Shown: positions 54,281 to 64,000 of the stretch, piece by piece
How positions within the stretch are numbered: position 1 is the stretch's first letter
Layout: each line of letters begins with the position of its first letter
Assembly (NCBI RefSeq): GCF_029168945.1
Contig: NC_083605.1
Span: 37,213,280 to 37,277,279 of the forward strand
Source of the DNA: Cannabis sativa
Taxonomy: Eukaryota > Streptophyta > Magnoliopsida > Rosales > Cannabaceae
Length of the DNA: 64,000 bases
Direction: 5' to 3'
Made by a program: the position numbers and the translations under genes
The notes under the pieces: model-generated
Told to the model about the DNA's origin: nothing
What the model saw: the letters and a program-made list of their open reading frames with translations, nothing else
Databases searched by the model: none

Positions 54281-56696
54281 ATGGAGTGGCCTACTTTTTT
54301 GGATGAGTATGAAAAGCTCGTTTTCCGCATGAACACTCCCAGGTCAGTTTCTCATCCTCCAAATTTTTCTGGGTTTCAACTGAAGTTTTTCTTTTTTTAG
54401 TTTTGAGTTCCTTACCCCCAAAAATTTTCAGTCTTTTTCTCTTCTATTATCATTTGTTTTAAAAGAAAAGTCTTATCTATCGTAGGGACAAAGTTTTTCT
54501 TGAATTTTGGTATGTAATTCCTCTTGTTCAGATCTTTAAATCAAAATCCCTTGATTTATTTTTGGGCTTTTTGTTTAATTCAACTTCTATGTTTGAAAAT
54601 TTTTTAATACCCAGAAATTGAATTCAACACTTTTTCGCCTTATTAGTCTTCTTATGCGAGTATTAATTAGTATTTTCTGACTTTTCTCTTGCCCTTGTTT
54701 TCTTATTCTTTTCTTATGTTCACACATGCTTATTGGGATTAAGACTTTTCAAGCGATTTCTCTGTTTCTGACTTGACCTTTATGCTTCTATGCTTGTTTT
54801 TCTTACAGGGTCGTGATCGACAATGCCGTTTGCTCCACTGCGACTCTAGTCAAGGTTAGCTTCTTCCACCAAAACCCCATTAACGTGCACCAGAAGTTGC
54901 TTATAATTTCAATTTTGAAGAAAAAAATTGACTAATCCTCTTTGTTTTCTTCTTGACTTGTTCTACAGGTTGATAGTGCTAGAAGACATGGAATTTTACT
55001 CGAAGCTGTTCAGGTTCTCACGGATCTGAACCTTTCCATTAAAAAAGCTTACATTTCTTCAGATGGAAGATGGTTCATGGATGGTGAGTAAAAGAAAAGT
55101 ATTTACTATTTCTTTTTGCTTTCCTTTTTGGTAGAGAAACCCAAAAAGGACCAAAAAAGATCTATTTTTTAGAATGAAGATTTGTGTTTTCATGAATTGG
55201 TTTTGACCTGGGTTTTGCTTGATTTGTTGCAGTTTTCCATGTGACTGATCAAAATGGAGATAAATTAACAGATGAAAATGTCATTAGTTACATTGAAAAG
55301 GTAATTATTTTAACAAAATAAGCTGATATATTTTTCATGGCAAATTTGGGTAGCCTAGAAACTAATGATGTTGAAACTGTTTGAACATGTTTCAGTCTCT
55401 TGCTACCATTCACTACCAAAAATCCAACGAAATCAATGGATTAACGGCCTTAGAGCTAACTGGAACAGACAGAGTAGGATTGCTCTCTGAGGTTTTTGCT
55501 GTTCTAGCAGATCTTCAATGCAACGTGGTGGATGCCAAGGTGTGGACACACAACGGTAGAATTGCTTCCCTTATCTACGTAAAAGACACTGATTCGGGCT
55601 GCCAAATTGAGGACTCGCAGAGAATAGAAAGGATAGAAGCCTTGTTAAGGAATGTTCTTAAAGGAGACAACGATATTCTAAGCGCTAAAACCTTAGTTTC
55701 CATGCCTGTCACACACATGGAGAGAAGACTTCATCAGATGATGTTTGCAGACCGCGATTACGAAAGAAAGCCCATCTTGCATTTTCCAGAGGATTGCCCT
55801 GTGGTGACAGTACAAAACTGGACAGAAAGGGATTACTCGATTGTTAATATCCAGTGCAAAGATAGATTCAAGCTTTTGTTTGATGTAGTTTGTACATTAA
55901 CAGATATGGATTATGTGGTTTTCCATGCTACTATCAACACATCCAGAGACAGAGGCTGCTTGGTGAGTAATAATAGTTTCTCATTTTAGCTTTCTGTTGA
56001 TGTAGTTATTGTGTGTTTTTTTTTTTTTTTTTGAAAAAATGTAGCTATTGTGTTTAAACATTCAACTTAATTAGGTTCTTTTCAATTTTGTAATTAGGAA
56101 TTTTACATAAGACATAAAGATGGGTCCCCAATAAACTCAGAGCCAGAAAGACAACGAGTGATACAATGTTTACAAGCAGCCATTCAAAGAAGAGCGTCAG
56201 AGGTATATTTCAATTTTAAGAAATCAATTCAGTTGAAAAGAATCCATTGACACAAAGTATTTGATATTTTTGTCAAATTTTAGATTAGGCATTCATTCTT
56301 AATCATTTGCTATATATATGCTTATTTCAGGGTGTGAGGCTAGAACTATGCACAGAGGATAGGCAGAGTCTATTGGCGGATGTGACAAGGACATTCAGAG
56401 AGAATGGCCTAAATGTTACAAGGGCTGAGATATCTACCTCTGGTGAAACAGCTCGTAATTTTTTCTATGTTACAGACGCAGTTGGAAACTCGGCGGATTC
56501 GAAAACCATCGAATCAGTCCGGGGAAAAATAGGGATGAGTAACTTGAAAGTGAAGGAATTGCCGTTGGTGTATCAAACCAACAAGGGGAAAAGTGAAGAT
56601 GAGGCAGTTGGGGTTGGTGGGGCAGTGTTGTTATCACTTGGGAGCTTAGTGAGGAGGAATCTATACAATTTGGGATTGATCAGATCATATTCTTAA
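54281..56696 (+). CDS. ACR8: ACT domain repeat protein, ACR8-like
   Basis: Seven exons join in frame with GT-AG introns: 54281-54342, 54809-54854, 54969-55083, 55233-55300, 55396-55962, 56098-56202 and 56331-56696. They give 442 residues, close to the roughly 440 of this family. ACT domains lie at about residues 32-115 ([19 protein letters not shown]), 113-195 ([20 protein letters not shown]), 244-320 ([19 protein letters not shown]) and 323-400 ([20 protein letters not shown]). ACT domains bind small ligands such as amino acids. Plant ACR proteins resemble the C-terminal part of bacterial GlnD and are thought to be sensors or regulators, not enzymes. The start [14 protein letters not shown] is the conserved N-terminus of this subgroup. 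All exons are intact with no frameshift. ACR8 is the best match by N-terminus and length, though the exact paralogue (ACR3-ACR8) needs a phylogeny. Confidence 0.95.
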
Positions 56697-57918
56697 GCAA
56701 CAAAGGAGTTACTGCTAGACACATTTACACATACATAGAAGATTTGTCCCACTTTTATGGCATATTATTATGATATAGATATTAATATATATTTATATAT
56801 ATTCTTTGCTTGAGGTTTGGGCTTTGTGTACATAGTAAAGTGAAAAAGTTCCAAAAGGGTGGAATTCGGTAATAGTAGAAGAAGTGGAAGATGTTATATG
56901 GTTGGTTGGGTTGGGTTGGGTTGAGTTTGGTTGGTAGAAATTGATAGGCACCATTTTAAATGCGTTTGTTTGAATTAGGCAGAGGGAAAAGAAAGAAGGA
57001 AAAGTGTTGGTGGGGGAGAGAATAGTGCTTGTTATATATGTATTTTCTTATTAATATGGTTTATTTGTTGTCATATGTAGAGAAAGATTAGGTATTATTA
57101 GGGTTTATACAGCAAATTTCACCACACGTTTGTACATATAATTAAACTTGTCAAAGTATTAGTTCTAATGGTTGACCTCATATTTTTTTATTATTATTAT
57201 TTCCAAATCTATTTATTTTGTGTGTGAGTATGTCCGTGCATACTTTCTCTTATCCAACTCTTGTGGTAGTGTTTTATGGAAAAGAAGAATCTAATGACTG
57301 TTAGTGATCTCTTAAGCAATTTGGACGCTTTCTAGTTTTTTTTTTTTATATATATATTTTGAAAAGATAAGCCTACATTACATTAATTTTCAGAAAATAA
57401 ATCAATATTTGTGAAAATGATGTTATAATGAATTTAAACAATTATATATAGAAATTATAATCTATAAGAAACTCAAAGTTCAATTAGTTACTCAACTTAT
57501 ATTTTAAATAATTTAAGTTTTTCCTGTATTTAGTGCGTTTTGGGTAAACAAATCTCTTACTATGGTATTTATTGCTTATTATCAAATTTCATTTGTTTCT
57601 ATTCTAATGTAATAACTTTGCTTACAGCATTCTAACAAAGATTTTCTTCTTGACAAAAAAAAAAAAAAAAAAACAAAAGAAAAAGACTTTCTTAATTTAT
57701 TATTTAATTATCAAATGCATACATAATGTACAACACAGACTTTAATTTTTTCTTTTTTTGAAATTTTGAAATCCAAATTAATTTGAAATACAAATATAGG
57801 GAGAATGGGCATCATTTTTACCTATATCCTGAGGGCATTTTTTTTTCCTTTGTACCTAGAGATATTACATCCTCATATGTATATATATTAAAAAAACGGT
57901 GTGCATTATAATTATAAT
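56697..57918. other. 3' flank of the ACR8-like gene
   Basis: The 3' UTR starts here; no canonical AATAAA was pinned down. The stretch has GGTTGGGTTGGG-type runs near 56904-56931 and AT-rich DNA with poly-A at 57655-57673. No further gene is seen before the MITE at 57919. Confidence 0.4.
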
Positions 57919-58511
57919 TAGAGGTGAATATTCGATCCAATCCAATATTTTTTTACTCATCCGATTCAATCTATTCAGTAATTGAATTTGAAAAATCATC
58001 ATCCAATCCAATTACTAATTGGATTGGATCGGTTTATTAATTGGATATCCAATTACACACCTAATTTCAATATTAACTTAAAAATATGAAAAAAAAAAAA
58101 AAAAAACGTAAAAACTATAAGTATCACCTTTTATTTAAATTTAATATTTCATAAATATATTATCGTTACAAGTGTAATTCTAAAATTTTTAAATAACTAA
58201 AACAACTATATTTTTAAATACTAAAATAGAACAAAATATCATGAAACAAACAACCAAGTTTTACAAATCAACACACAAAAAAAATCTAATAAATATATGT
58301 TATATTTTTCAATATTTTTTATTATATAAATAATTTTTTAACATATATAAATGTAATAGGATTAGATCGATTTTTAATTGGATTTTGAGATTGACATCCA
58401 ATAACCGATCAAATTCAATTAGAATCCAACTTTTAGCATCCAATCCAATCCAATTGTAATTGGATATCCAACTTTTTGTAATTAGATTGAATTGGATGAT
58501 GCCCACTCCTA
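57919..58511. mobile_element. hAT-type MITE, 593 bp, perfect 8-bp TSD (ATTATAAT)
   Basis: It starts TAGAGGTGAATATTCGATCC, and the reverse complement of its end is TAGGAGTGGGCATCATCC, the hAT TAGNGGTG-type terminus. ATTATAAT lies directly before (57911-57918) and after (58512-58519). Sub-terminal regions are packed with GGATTGGAT/ATCCAATCC words in both orientations. The minus-strand 60-65-codon frames here are not genes. Confidence 0.88.
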
Positions 58512-58723
58512 ATTATAATAGGAATTTTCATATTTTTGAGAAATTTTAAATAAGAAATTTTTACATGAAAAATACAAATTGATACTTTATTTACAAAAAT
58601 ACCTCCATAAAGCGTTGACAATAATTGTCTTTAATAAACTTTTATTTACCAAAATACTACTTAAACATATCCATTTATGTCAGTTCAAACCAGCTTCCAG
58701 TCATTACCCTTTTAAAGCTCACA

Positions 58724-60030
58724 TTTAAAAGGGTCAAGATGCAAAATGACCCTAAATCTAACAATTAAGTTAATAAATGTCCCTTTTCTAACAAAATTAA
58801 CAAAATGTCCATTTTGTTAAAAGTTTGATAATGAAATTACAATTATAACCTTGAATAATTAAGTGTTTGGTATAGTTATTTTGCACAATAGTATATTGTT
58901 TTTATGTGTAATAATATATTAAAAAAAACTGAAAGGTAGTATATATATATTTTGAAATAACTGAAAGGTAGTATATTAGTTTAAGATTGTAGTATATTAT
59001 TTTCATGTGCTATGGTATATAATGAACGAAAGACGGAAATTAAAAAATATGAAGTATTAGTTTAAGTTTGAGGTATAGTTATATTTCACTAGGAAATATT
59101 GTCTTTATGTTCATTAGTATATGATGAAGGAAAGAAAAAGAAAAAAAAACATGCGGAATATTAAATTAAGTTTTTGATATATATATATAGATATATTTTT
59201 CCACTATAGTGATGGTATATTAATTTTTCACTATAGTATTTATGCTTATGATTGCAGAATATAGTTTTTATATGCTATTGTATATCGTGGAAAAAAAATC
59301 ATTTAATAGTATATTAGTTTAAGTTTATGGTATTTTATATTGGTCTAAGGTATATCGTTTGTATGTGATATGTATATCGTGAAGGATAGAAAGGAAAAAA
59401 AAAACTATTAAATATTAATTTAAGTATGAGGTATAGTTATATTTGACTGAGGTATATTGATTTTATGTTCACTGGTATTTCATGAAGGAAAGAACAAGAA
59501 AAAAAAAACTTGTGGAATATTAAATTAAGTTTTTTGTATAATTCTTTTTTTCTCTATGCTGGTGGTATATTAATTTTTGACTATGGTATATCTGCTTATG
59601 ATTGTGGTATAAGTTTTTGTATGCTACTGTATATTGTGGAAAGCAATTCATTTAATAGTATATTAGTTTAAGTTTGTGATATATGGATATTGGTTTAAGG
59701 TATATTGTTTAATAAAAAAAAATAATTATATGCTTAAATAACATATTAGACACCAACAACAATAACAAAATCTAAAAGAATAGAACATATAATACCTTTT
59801 ATATAATGAAAAAATAGTTGACAAAAATTCAGTAGAGATGTTTTGATCTATTGTTTTTCATAATTTCTATTAAAAGAATAAAACATATAATACATTTTAT
59901 ATAATGAAGGGTATTTTAAGTATTAAAAAGTAAAAAAGGACATTTGCTTTATTATTTTGAAAAATGGACATTAACTATCTATAAAGTTAAAAAAAATAGG
60001 GTCATTTACTTGCATTTCTCCATTTAAAAC
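58724..60030. mobile_element. Foldback/TIR element, ~1.3 kb, with internal ~365-bp duplication
   Basis: The left end TTTAAAAGGGTCAAGATGCA with AAATGACCCTAAAT pairs with the reversed right end TTTTAAATGGAGAAATGCAA with AAATGACCCTATTT, for about 75 bp. Inside, a GAGGTATAGTTATATTT...GGAATATTAAATTAAG block occurs at about 59063 and again at about 59425. There is no coding capacity and no target duplication was resolved. It ends just before the gene-like fragment at 60141. Confidence 0.6.
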
Positions 60031-60140
60031 CCACGAAACCCACCTCCCAACCATAACATTTACCATCTTCTTCTTTTAATTGTCTCCTTTATCAGTTTTT
60101 TTTATATATATATATATATATCTTTCATTTCGTATACATA

Positions 60141-60362
60141 ATGGCTATTACTTGTGGCTCTACTTATCCATCTCCATTGCCAATTTTTTTTTTTTTTAAA
60201 ATGGGTCATAAATCAGCTGCTAACAAGGCTAAAGGAAAACACCCAATCATCGACGATGATGACTCCAATTTTTCTCCCCCTGTGATTAAAGGTGGTCGTC
60301 GTCCAGTGAAGAAGAAGTCGAATGTGTCTTTGCCTGAAAAAAATTTCAACTTCAACGGCTAA
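60141..60362 (+). pseudogene. Unidentified N-terminal coding fragment, copy 1
   Basis: The frame from ATG 60141 reads MAITCGSTYPSPLP, then a run of Phe from a T14-16 tract. It continues KMGHKSAANKAKGKHPIIDD with DDSNFSPP and RRPVKKKSN, and stops at 60360. A second copy with the same order of motifs begins at 63747. The protein is lysine-rich with an acidic DDDD patch, like the disordered N-termini of many nuclear or transposon proteins, but I do not recognise the family. The poly-T expansion and early stop suggest a decayed copy. Confidence 0.45.
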
Positions 60363-60621
60363 AAAGGAAAGAAGAACTTTAAGACAACTGTGATAAAACT
60401 GTAGTGCAACAGTTATATTTGTTGTGAACCAACTAGCATAAAATTATAAAACAACTAATAATTCTACATATTTAATACAAATGTATATTACAACAATCGT
60501 GTTTTATCTGTTTAGGTCGCGTATTTGACAATTTTGAGTCCTGTTTTTATAATACTATGATATTTTAGTAGCAAAACTATTATTCAACTAATGGGCAACT
60601 TAATTGCAACTAAAAATATTA

Positions 60622-60952
60622 AGGGATAATTTCACAAATACACAAAAAAAAATAAAAAAAAATTACAAAAATACGGTTTCACGAAATTTTAAATATTTTT
60701 ACGGTTTTTTGATTTTATTTACAGAAAATACGGTCTTTTTATGTTGTAATTTTGTTAATTTTTTGTTGATTTTTTGTTATATGCATATTAATTTTTTGTT
60801 ATTATTTTGATGTTATTTTCATGTTACTTTTATGTAGTTTTCTTGTTGTTTTCATGTTATTTCTATGAAAAACCGTAAAAATGTAATAAAAACTCTTTAA
60901 ACTTAAAAATGTAATTTTTTTTTACAAAAAATGGTGCTTTGTGTAATTATTC
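60622..60952 (+). mobile_element. MITE family C, copy 1 (~330 bp)
   Basis: It starts GGGATAATTTCACAAATACAC and ends GTGTAATTATTCC, so the ends are inverted copies of each other. It is present in the reverse orientation at 62578-62908. The shared interior reads AAAATACGG, TTGTTATTATTTTGATGTTA and ACTTTTATGTAG. It is non-coding. Confidence 0.7.
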
Positions 60953-61190
60953 CAAACATTAAATGTGAATGTGTATCTATACGAAACTATTTGACAGTAT
61001 TTTTTTTGTCACTGATCGATAATTACTTGTACCTTCATAATAATATGTGGAGAAACAACTGTTAGACCTTTGTAAACCAACTTTATATAAACTACTTTAG
61101 TATATTAATAAAACTAAATATGTTACAAATTTTTTTTAAAGAGTTTTATATTGTATTGGCGATATGAAATACTTGCAAATATGATAAAAT

Positions 61191-61810
61191 CTAGGCGGAA
61201 CCAGACGACAAAATAAGGAGGGGCCAAATAAAATGCATTTTCACCTAATTTTTTTAGTATGTAGTATTTTTATAAATCAATATAAGAAATAATTAGCTTT
61301 ATACAACCTATATAAAGTAATGAGAAATAATAAAGGGCATCTTATAGTGCCAAGTACTATAAAAAGTGGCATATCGTTATTAGTGTAAAAATATATTGAG
61401 TCCTAAATATTTTGATTTAATAAATAATATAATAAATCGCTAACCACTTATAAAGTGCCATATTAATATGATATTGGATACCATAAGGATACACATATAA
61501 AGACACATATAAATATATATATCATACAAAAGTACTCTTTAAAAATAAATTATATTATAATCATTTTTTGTCACTTTTTACCATAAAATAGATAACTAAT
61601 TTAAATGGGTTATTGGGTTTGGGCTTCTTTTTTAATTTTCAACTTCACAATTTATTATTAGGCTTAGTAATAAGAGAATTATCACATTCTTCTAATAATT
61701 AAAATCTAATCATCCTAATTTAATTTATATATTATGTACATTTTTTTCTTTTTCTAAAAAGTTAGGGGGGCCATGGCCACTCCATAGGTATATGTAGTTT
61801 CGCTACTGGT
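61191..61810. mobile_element. Possible hAT-like non-autonomous element, ~620 bp
   Basis: The left end CTAGGCGGAACCAGACGAC with GGAGGGGCC and the reversed right end CAGTAGCGAAACTACATA with GGAGTGGCC are loosely related. The flanking octamers (GATAAAAT and GATTGTAT) match at five of eight positions. The interior is AT-rich and non-coding. The call is tentative. Confidence 0.35.
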
Positions 61811-62577
61811 GATTGTATCGTTATCAATCTATAATTATTGATATGTCAAGTTTCAAAGAGTTAGGAAAATGTTTATGTAACTGTAATGCAACAGTTATGA
61901 AATATTTAAAACCATAACAGTATTTTCATGTACGTAACTGTATCTACATGTCTATTCTTGATTTAATATGAACAAATTCACTATTAGAATCTGGAAAAAA
62001 ACGAAAATACATCGGGCTAAATATCTAAGTATAGTATTGATGTAATTTTTTAGATTATACTTGAGTTGGATTGTTTGAAAACTTCAGTTCAAAATTTTGA
62101 GATTTGCATTTCATTGATATGAAAATTGAAGTCAGGACATTAATTTTATGTGAATTAAACAAGATTTCTAGTTAAATTTTAGTTTTGTAGTAGTTTTTCT
62201 GCACTTTTTTTTTTTCATGAATTTGAAACAGCCCCTGTTTTGATTGATTCTGGTCATCTTCTCGGGTGAACTTGTCGGAATTAATGGTGGTTCTCTACCT
62301 AGTTAGGTTTTATTTCGGTTGGCTTGTTGGGTTGATCAATCGAAGCTTGCATAGGTGAGTTTTTTTTTTCTTCGGTTCGTGTGGCTAAAAGTTTAGAAAA
62401 AGATGTATTATTGTGATATTTAGTTTGTGGACTGTATACATGTTTAAAGGGCTGTCTATACGTATTTTAGTAATATAGTGTTTTTTTTTTTTTTTGTATA
62501 TCTGAAAGCCCTTTAAATAATTTATGGTGTGAAAATAAAATTTACAATAATTAAGGAATATTTACATAAAAATATAA
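61811..62577. other. Intergenic DNA, no gene seen
   Basis: No convincing frame. Part of it resembles gene 5' UTR or intron sequence (a CTTCTCGGGTGAACTTGTCGG stretch near 62258), but no exon chain could be built. Confidence 0.35.
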
Positions 62578-62908
62578 AGGGATAATTACACAAGGCACCA
62601 TTTTTTGTAAATAAATTACATTTTTACGTTTAAAGAATTTTTTTTTTATATTTTTACGGTTTTCCATAGAAATAACATGAAAACAACCAGAAAAACTACA
62701 TAAAAGTAACATGAAAATAACATTTAAATAACACCAAAATAATAATAAAAATAACATACATATAACAACAAATTAACAAGATAACAACATAAAAAGACCG
62801 TATTTTCTGTAAATAAAATTAAAAAAATCGTAAAAATGTTTAAAATTCTATAAAACTGTATTTTTGTAATTTTTTTGCTATTTTTGTGTATTTATGAAAT
62901 TATCCCCA
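62578..62908 (-). mobile_element. MITE family C, copy 2 (reverse orientation)
   Basis: Reverse-complement copy of 60622-60952, with GGGATAATTACACAAGGCAC at its left and GAAATTATCCCC at its right. The pair forms a spaced inverted repeat about 1.6 kb apart. Short frames over it on both strands are not genes. Confidence 0.7.
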
Positions 62909-62939
62909 GAGTTATTTTTTTATATAAAAACCCCAAAAT

Positions 62940-63083
62940 ATTATATCTATATCCTCACAACAAGGTTACTTCTACATTTTTACCTTTTATATTATTTCAA
63001 TTACACGAAATATTATATCTATATCCTCACAACAAGGTTACTTCTACATTTTTACCTTTTATATTATTTCAATTACACGGATA
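62940..63083. repeat. 72-bp tandem duplication
   Basis: TATATCTATATCCTCACAAC with AAGGTTACTTCTACATTTTT and ATTATTTCAATTACAC occurs twice in direct contact, almost identically. The two frames through it show the same repeated peptide, an artefact of the duplication. Confidence 0.9.
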
Positions 63084-63640
63084 CCTCTTATACATGTTAT
63101 ACTAACTTCACACATTATTTATTTTTCCTCCCTTTTTATCATTTTTTTATTAGCTTCATTTCAATTTTTATTGTACAACAAACAGAGTTATTTTTTTATG
63201 AAAAAAATACAAGAAACTTAATTGATCAACAATATTATATAATTATATACATATGGATGTAATACATCACTAATAAAATAATAAAATTATAATGAGCATA
63301 TAATACGCAGGACAATCAAAGTTTATACATTAAGAATATGTTATAGATCATATTAAGTTATCTAAAATTAGGAAATAAGATTTATTACCCTTTTACTGAT
63401 AACTAAAAATTAACTTTCAACTTTGTAAGATTTAATATACAGCTAAATTAAGTCTTTTCATGGATCAGTAGTTGTTGTAGTTTTCTAGTACACAGTAAAT
63501 TTTCGTACATGCACATTTTTCATATTTTTATTATTATTATGATGAGAGATTAAAATACAAACAAAACAAAATCTAAAAAATAGTAGAGTTTCATTTCAGT
63601 TTTCATTGTAGCTTTCTATTTGAAAATTTTTCATATGAAC
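63084..63640. other. AT-rich DNA, no gene seen
   Basis: No structured repeat or coding frame is recognised apart from compositional frames near 62894-63262. Confidence 0.4.
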
Positions 63641-63746
63641 AAAATCGTTTTTGATCCAAAAAAAAAAAAAAATTGTCCATCTTCCTCAATCGCCTTCCTC
63701 CATCATCTAACCACATAATTTTTTTCTTCTTTTTTCTATTCTGTAA

Positions 63747-64000
63747 ATGGTCATTACTCGGTTTTCATCTTCTCCATCACCATTGCTGAAAAAACTTTCA
63801 AAAATAGGTGTTTAATTTCTTGCTAACAAATCTAAAGGTAAACGGCCTGTTGTTGAAGATGATGATTCATACTTTGCTCTGCCTACCAAAAAAAGTGATT
63901 GTCAGCCTGTTAAGAAAAAATTGAAGATTAATGTTGCTGAAAATATTTCTCTCCCTGAAGTTAAGAAAGGGAAGAACCAAGCTGATGAGAGTTCGAAGAT
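63747..64000 (+). pseudogene. Unidentified N-terminal coding fragment, copy 2 (runs off window)
   Basis: ATG at 63747 opens MVITRFSSSPSPLLKKLSKI. An in-frame TAA follows after GV, and the frame then continues FLANKSKGKRPVVEDDDS, QPVKKKLKINVAENISLP and KKGKNQADESSK to the window edge. It parallels copy 1 at 60141 (AITCGSTYPSPL, ANKAKGKHPIIDDDDS, PVKKKSN, SLPE). The stop makes this copy broken as it stands, unless the true start is downstream. The family is not recognised, and the rest of the gene lies outside the window. Confidence 0.45.

Noticed and set aside
56307..56330. Use of the ATG at 56307 as a separate gene start
   Set aside because: It lies in the last intron of the ACR8-like gene, before the acceptor TTATTTCAG. 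The frame belongs to exon 7.
62875..63262. Overlapping ORFs of 76 and 122 codons with repeated peptide segments
   Set aside because: The repeated peptide reflects the 72-bp tandem DNA duplication in AT-rich sequence, in two frames at once.

Overview
The window is nuclear DNA from a flowering plant, most likely a eudicot. It is AT-rich, has an intron-containing plant gene with GT-AG introns, and is packed with plant-type transposable elements. The species cannot be fixed from this sequence alone. One ordinary host gene is visible: a seven-exon ACT-domain-repeat protein at 54281-56696, best matched to ACR8. It sits behind about 1.6 kb of non-repetitive, relatively GC-rich promoter with seven G-boxes. 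Nearly everything else is transposon or tandem repeat.

Layout, left to right. 1-4210: a non-coding LTR-type element whose two ~0.85 kb direct repeats flank three tandem arrays, one of them split by a hAT MITE with a perfect 8-bp target duplication. 4380-14490: an LTR fragment, a MITE-like element, a solo LTR (6720-9491, minus), an ~850-bp G-rich hexamer array, and a foldback element with ~320-bp arms. 14488-17071: a second solo LTR of the same family in the opposite orientation, inserted in an old coding-like fragment. 17215-23612: a composite LTR block present as two diverged tandem copies, the second carrying a Tourist-like MITE. 25804-29465: a complete Mutator-like element (MULE) with ~190-bp inverted ends, a perfect 9-bp target duplication and a 724-codon transposase ORF. 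30493-31359: the 3' end of a LINE with a continuous zf-RVT/RNase H reading frame and 13-bp target duplications. 31500-37028: a second, decayed LINE split by a solo LTR.

37029-43830: a decayed Ty3/gypsy element. Its PBS region holds a 5S-rRNA-bearing, Cassandra-like LTR unit, and its gag is split by a solo LTR with a perfect 5-bp target duplication. 43831-46960: remains of a Sirevirus-like copia element and other LTRs. 47241-51671: a tandem and inverted array that ends in a Helitron 3' terminus. 52300-56700: the ACR8-like promoter and gene. 57919-64000: MITEs, foldback elements and two related broken copies of an unidentified N-terminal coding segment.

The TE genes do not form a pathway. The order of events can be read from interrupted target sites: LINE before solo LTR, gypsy gag before solo LTR, tandem array before hAT MITE, LTR block before Tourist MITE. 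The MULE looks like the youngest and most complete element. The ACR8-like gene is the only locus with a clear host role, probably amino-acid sensing or signalling.
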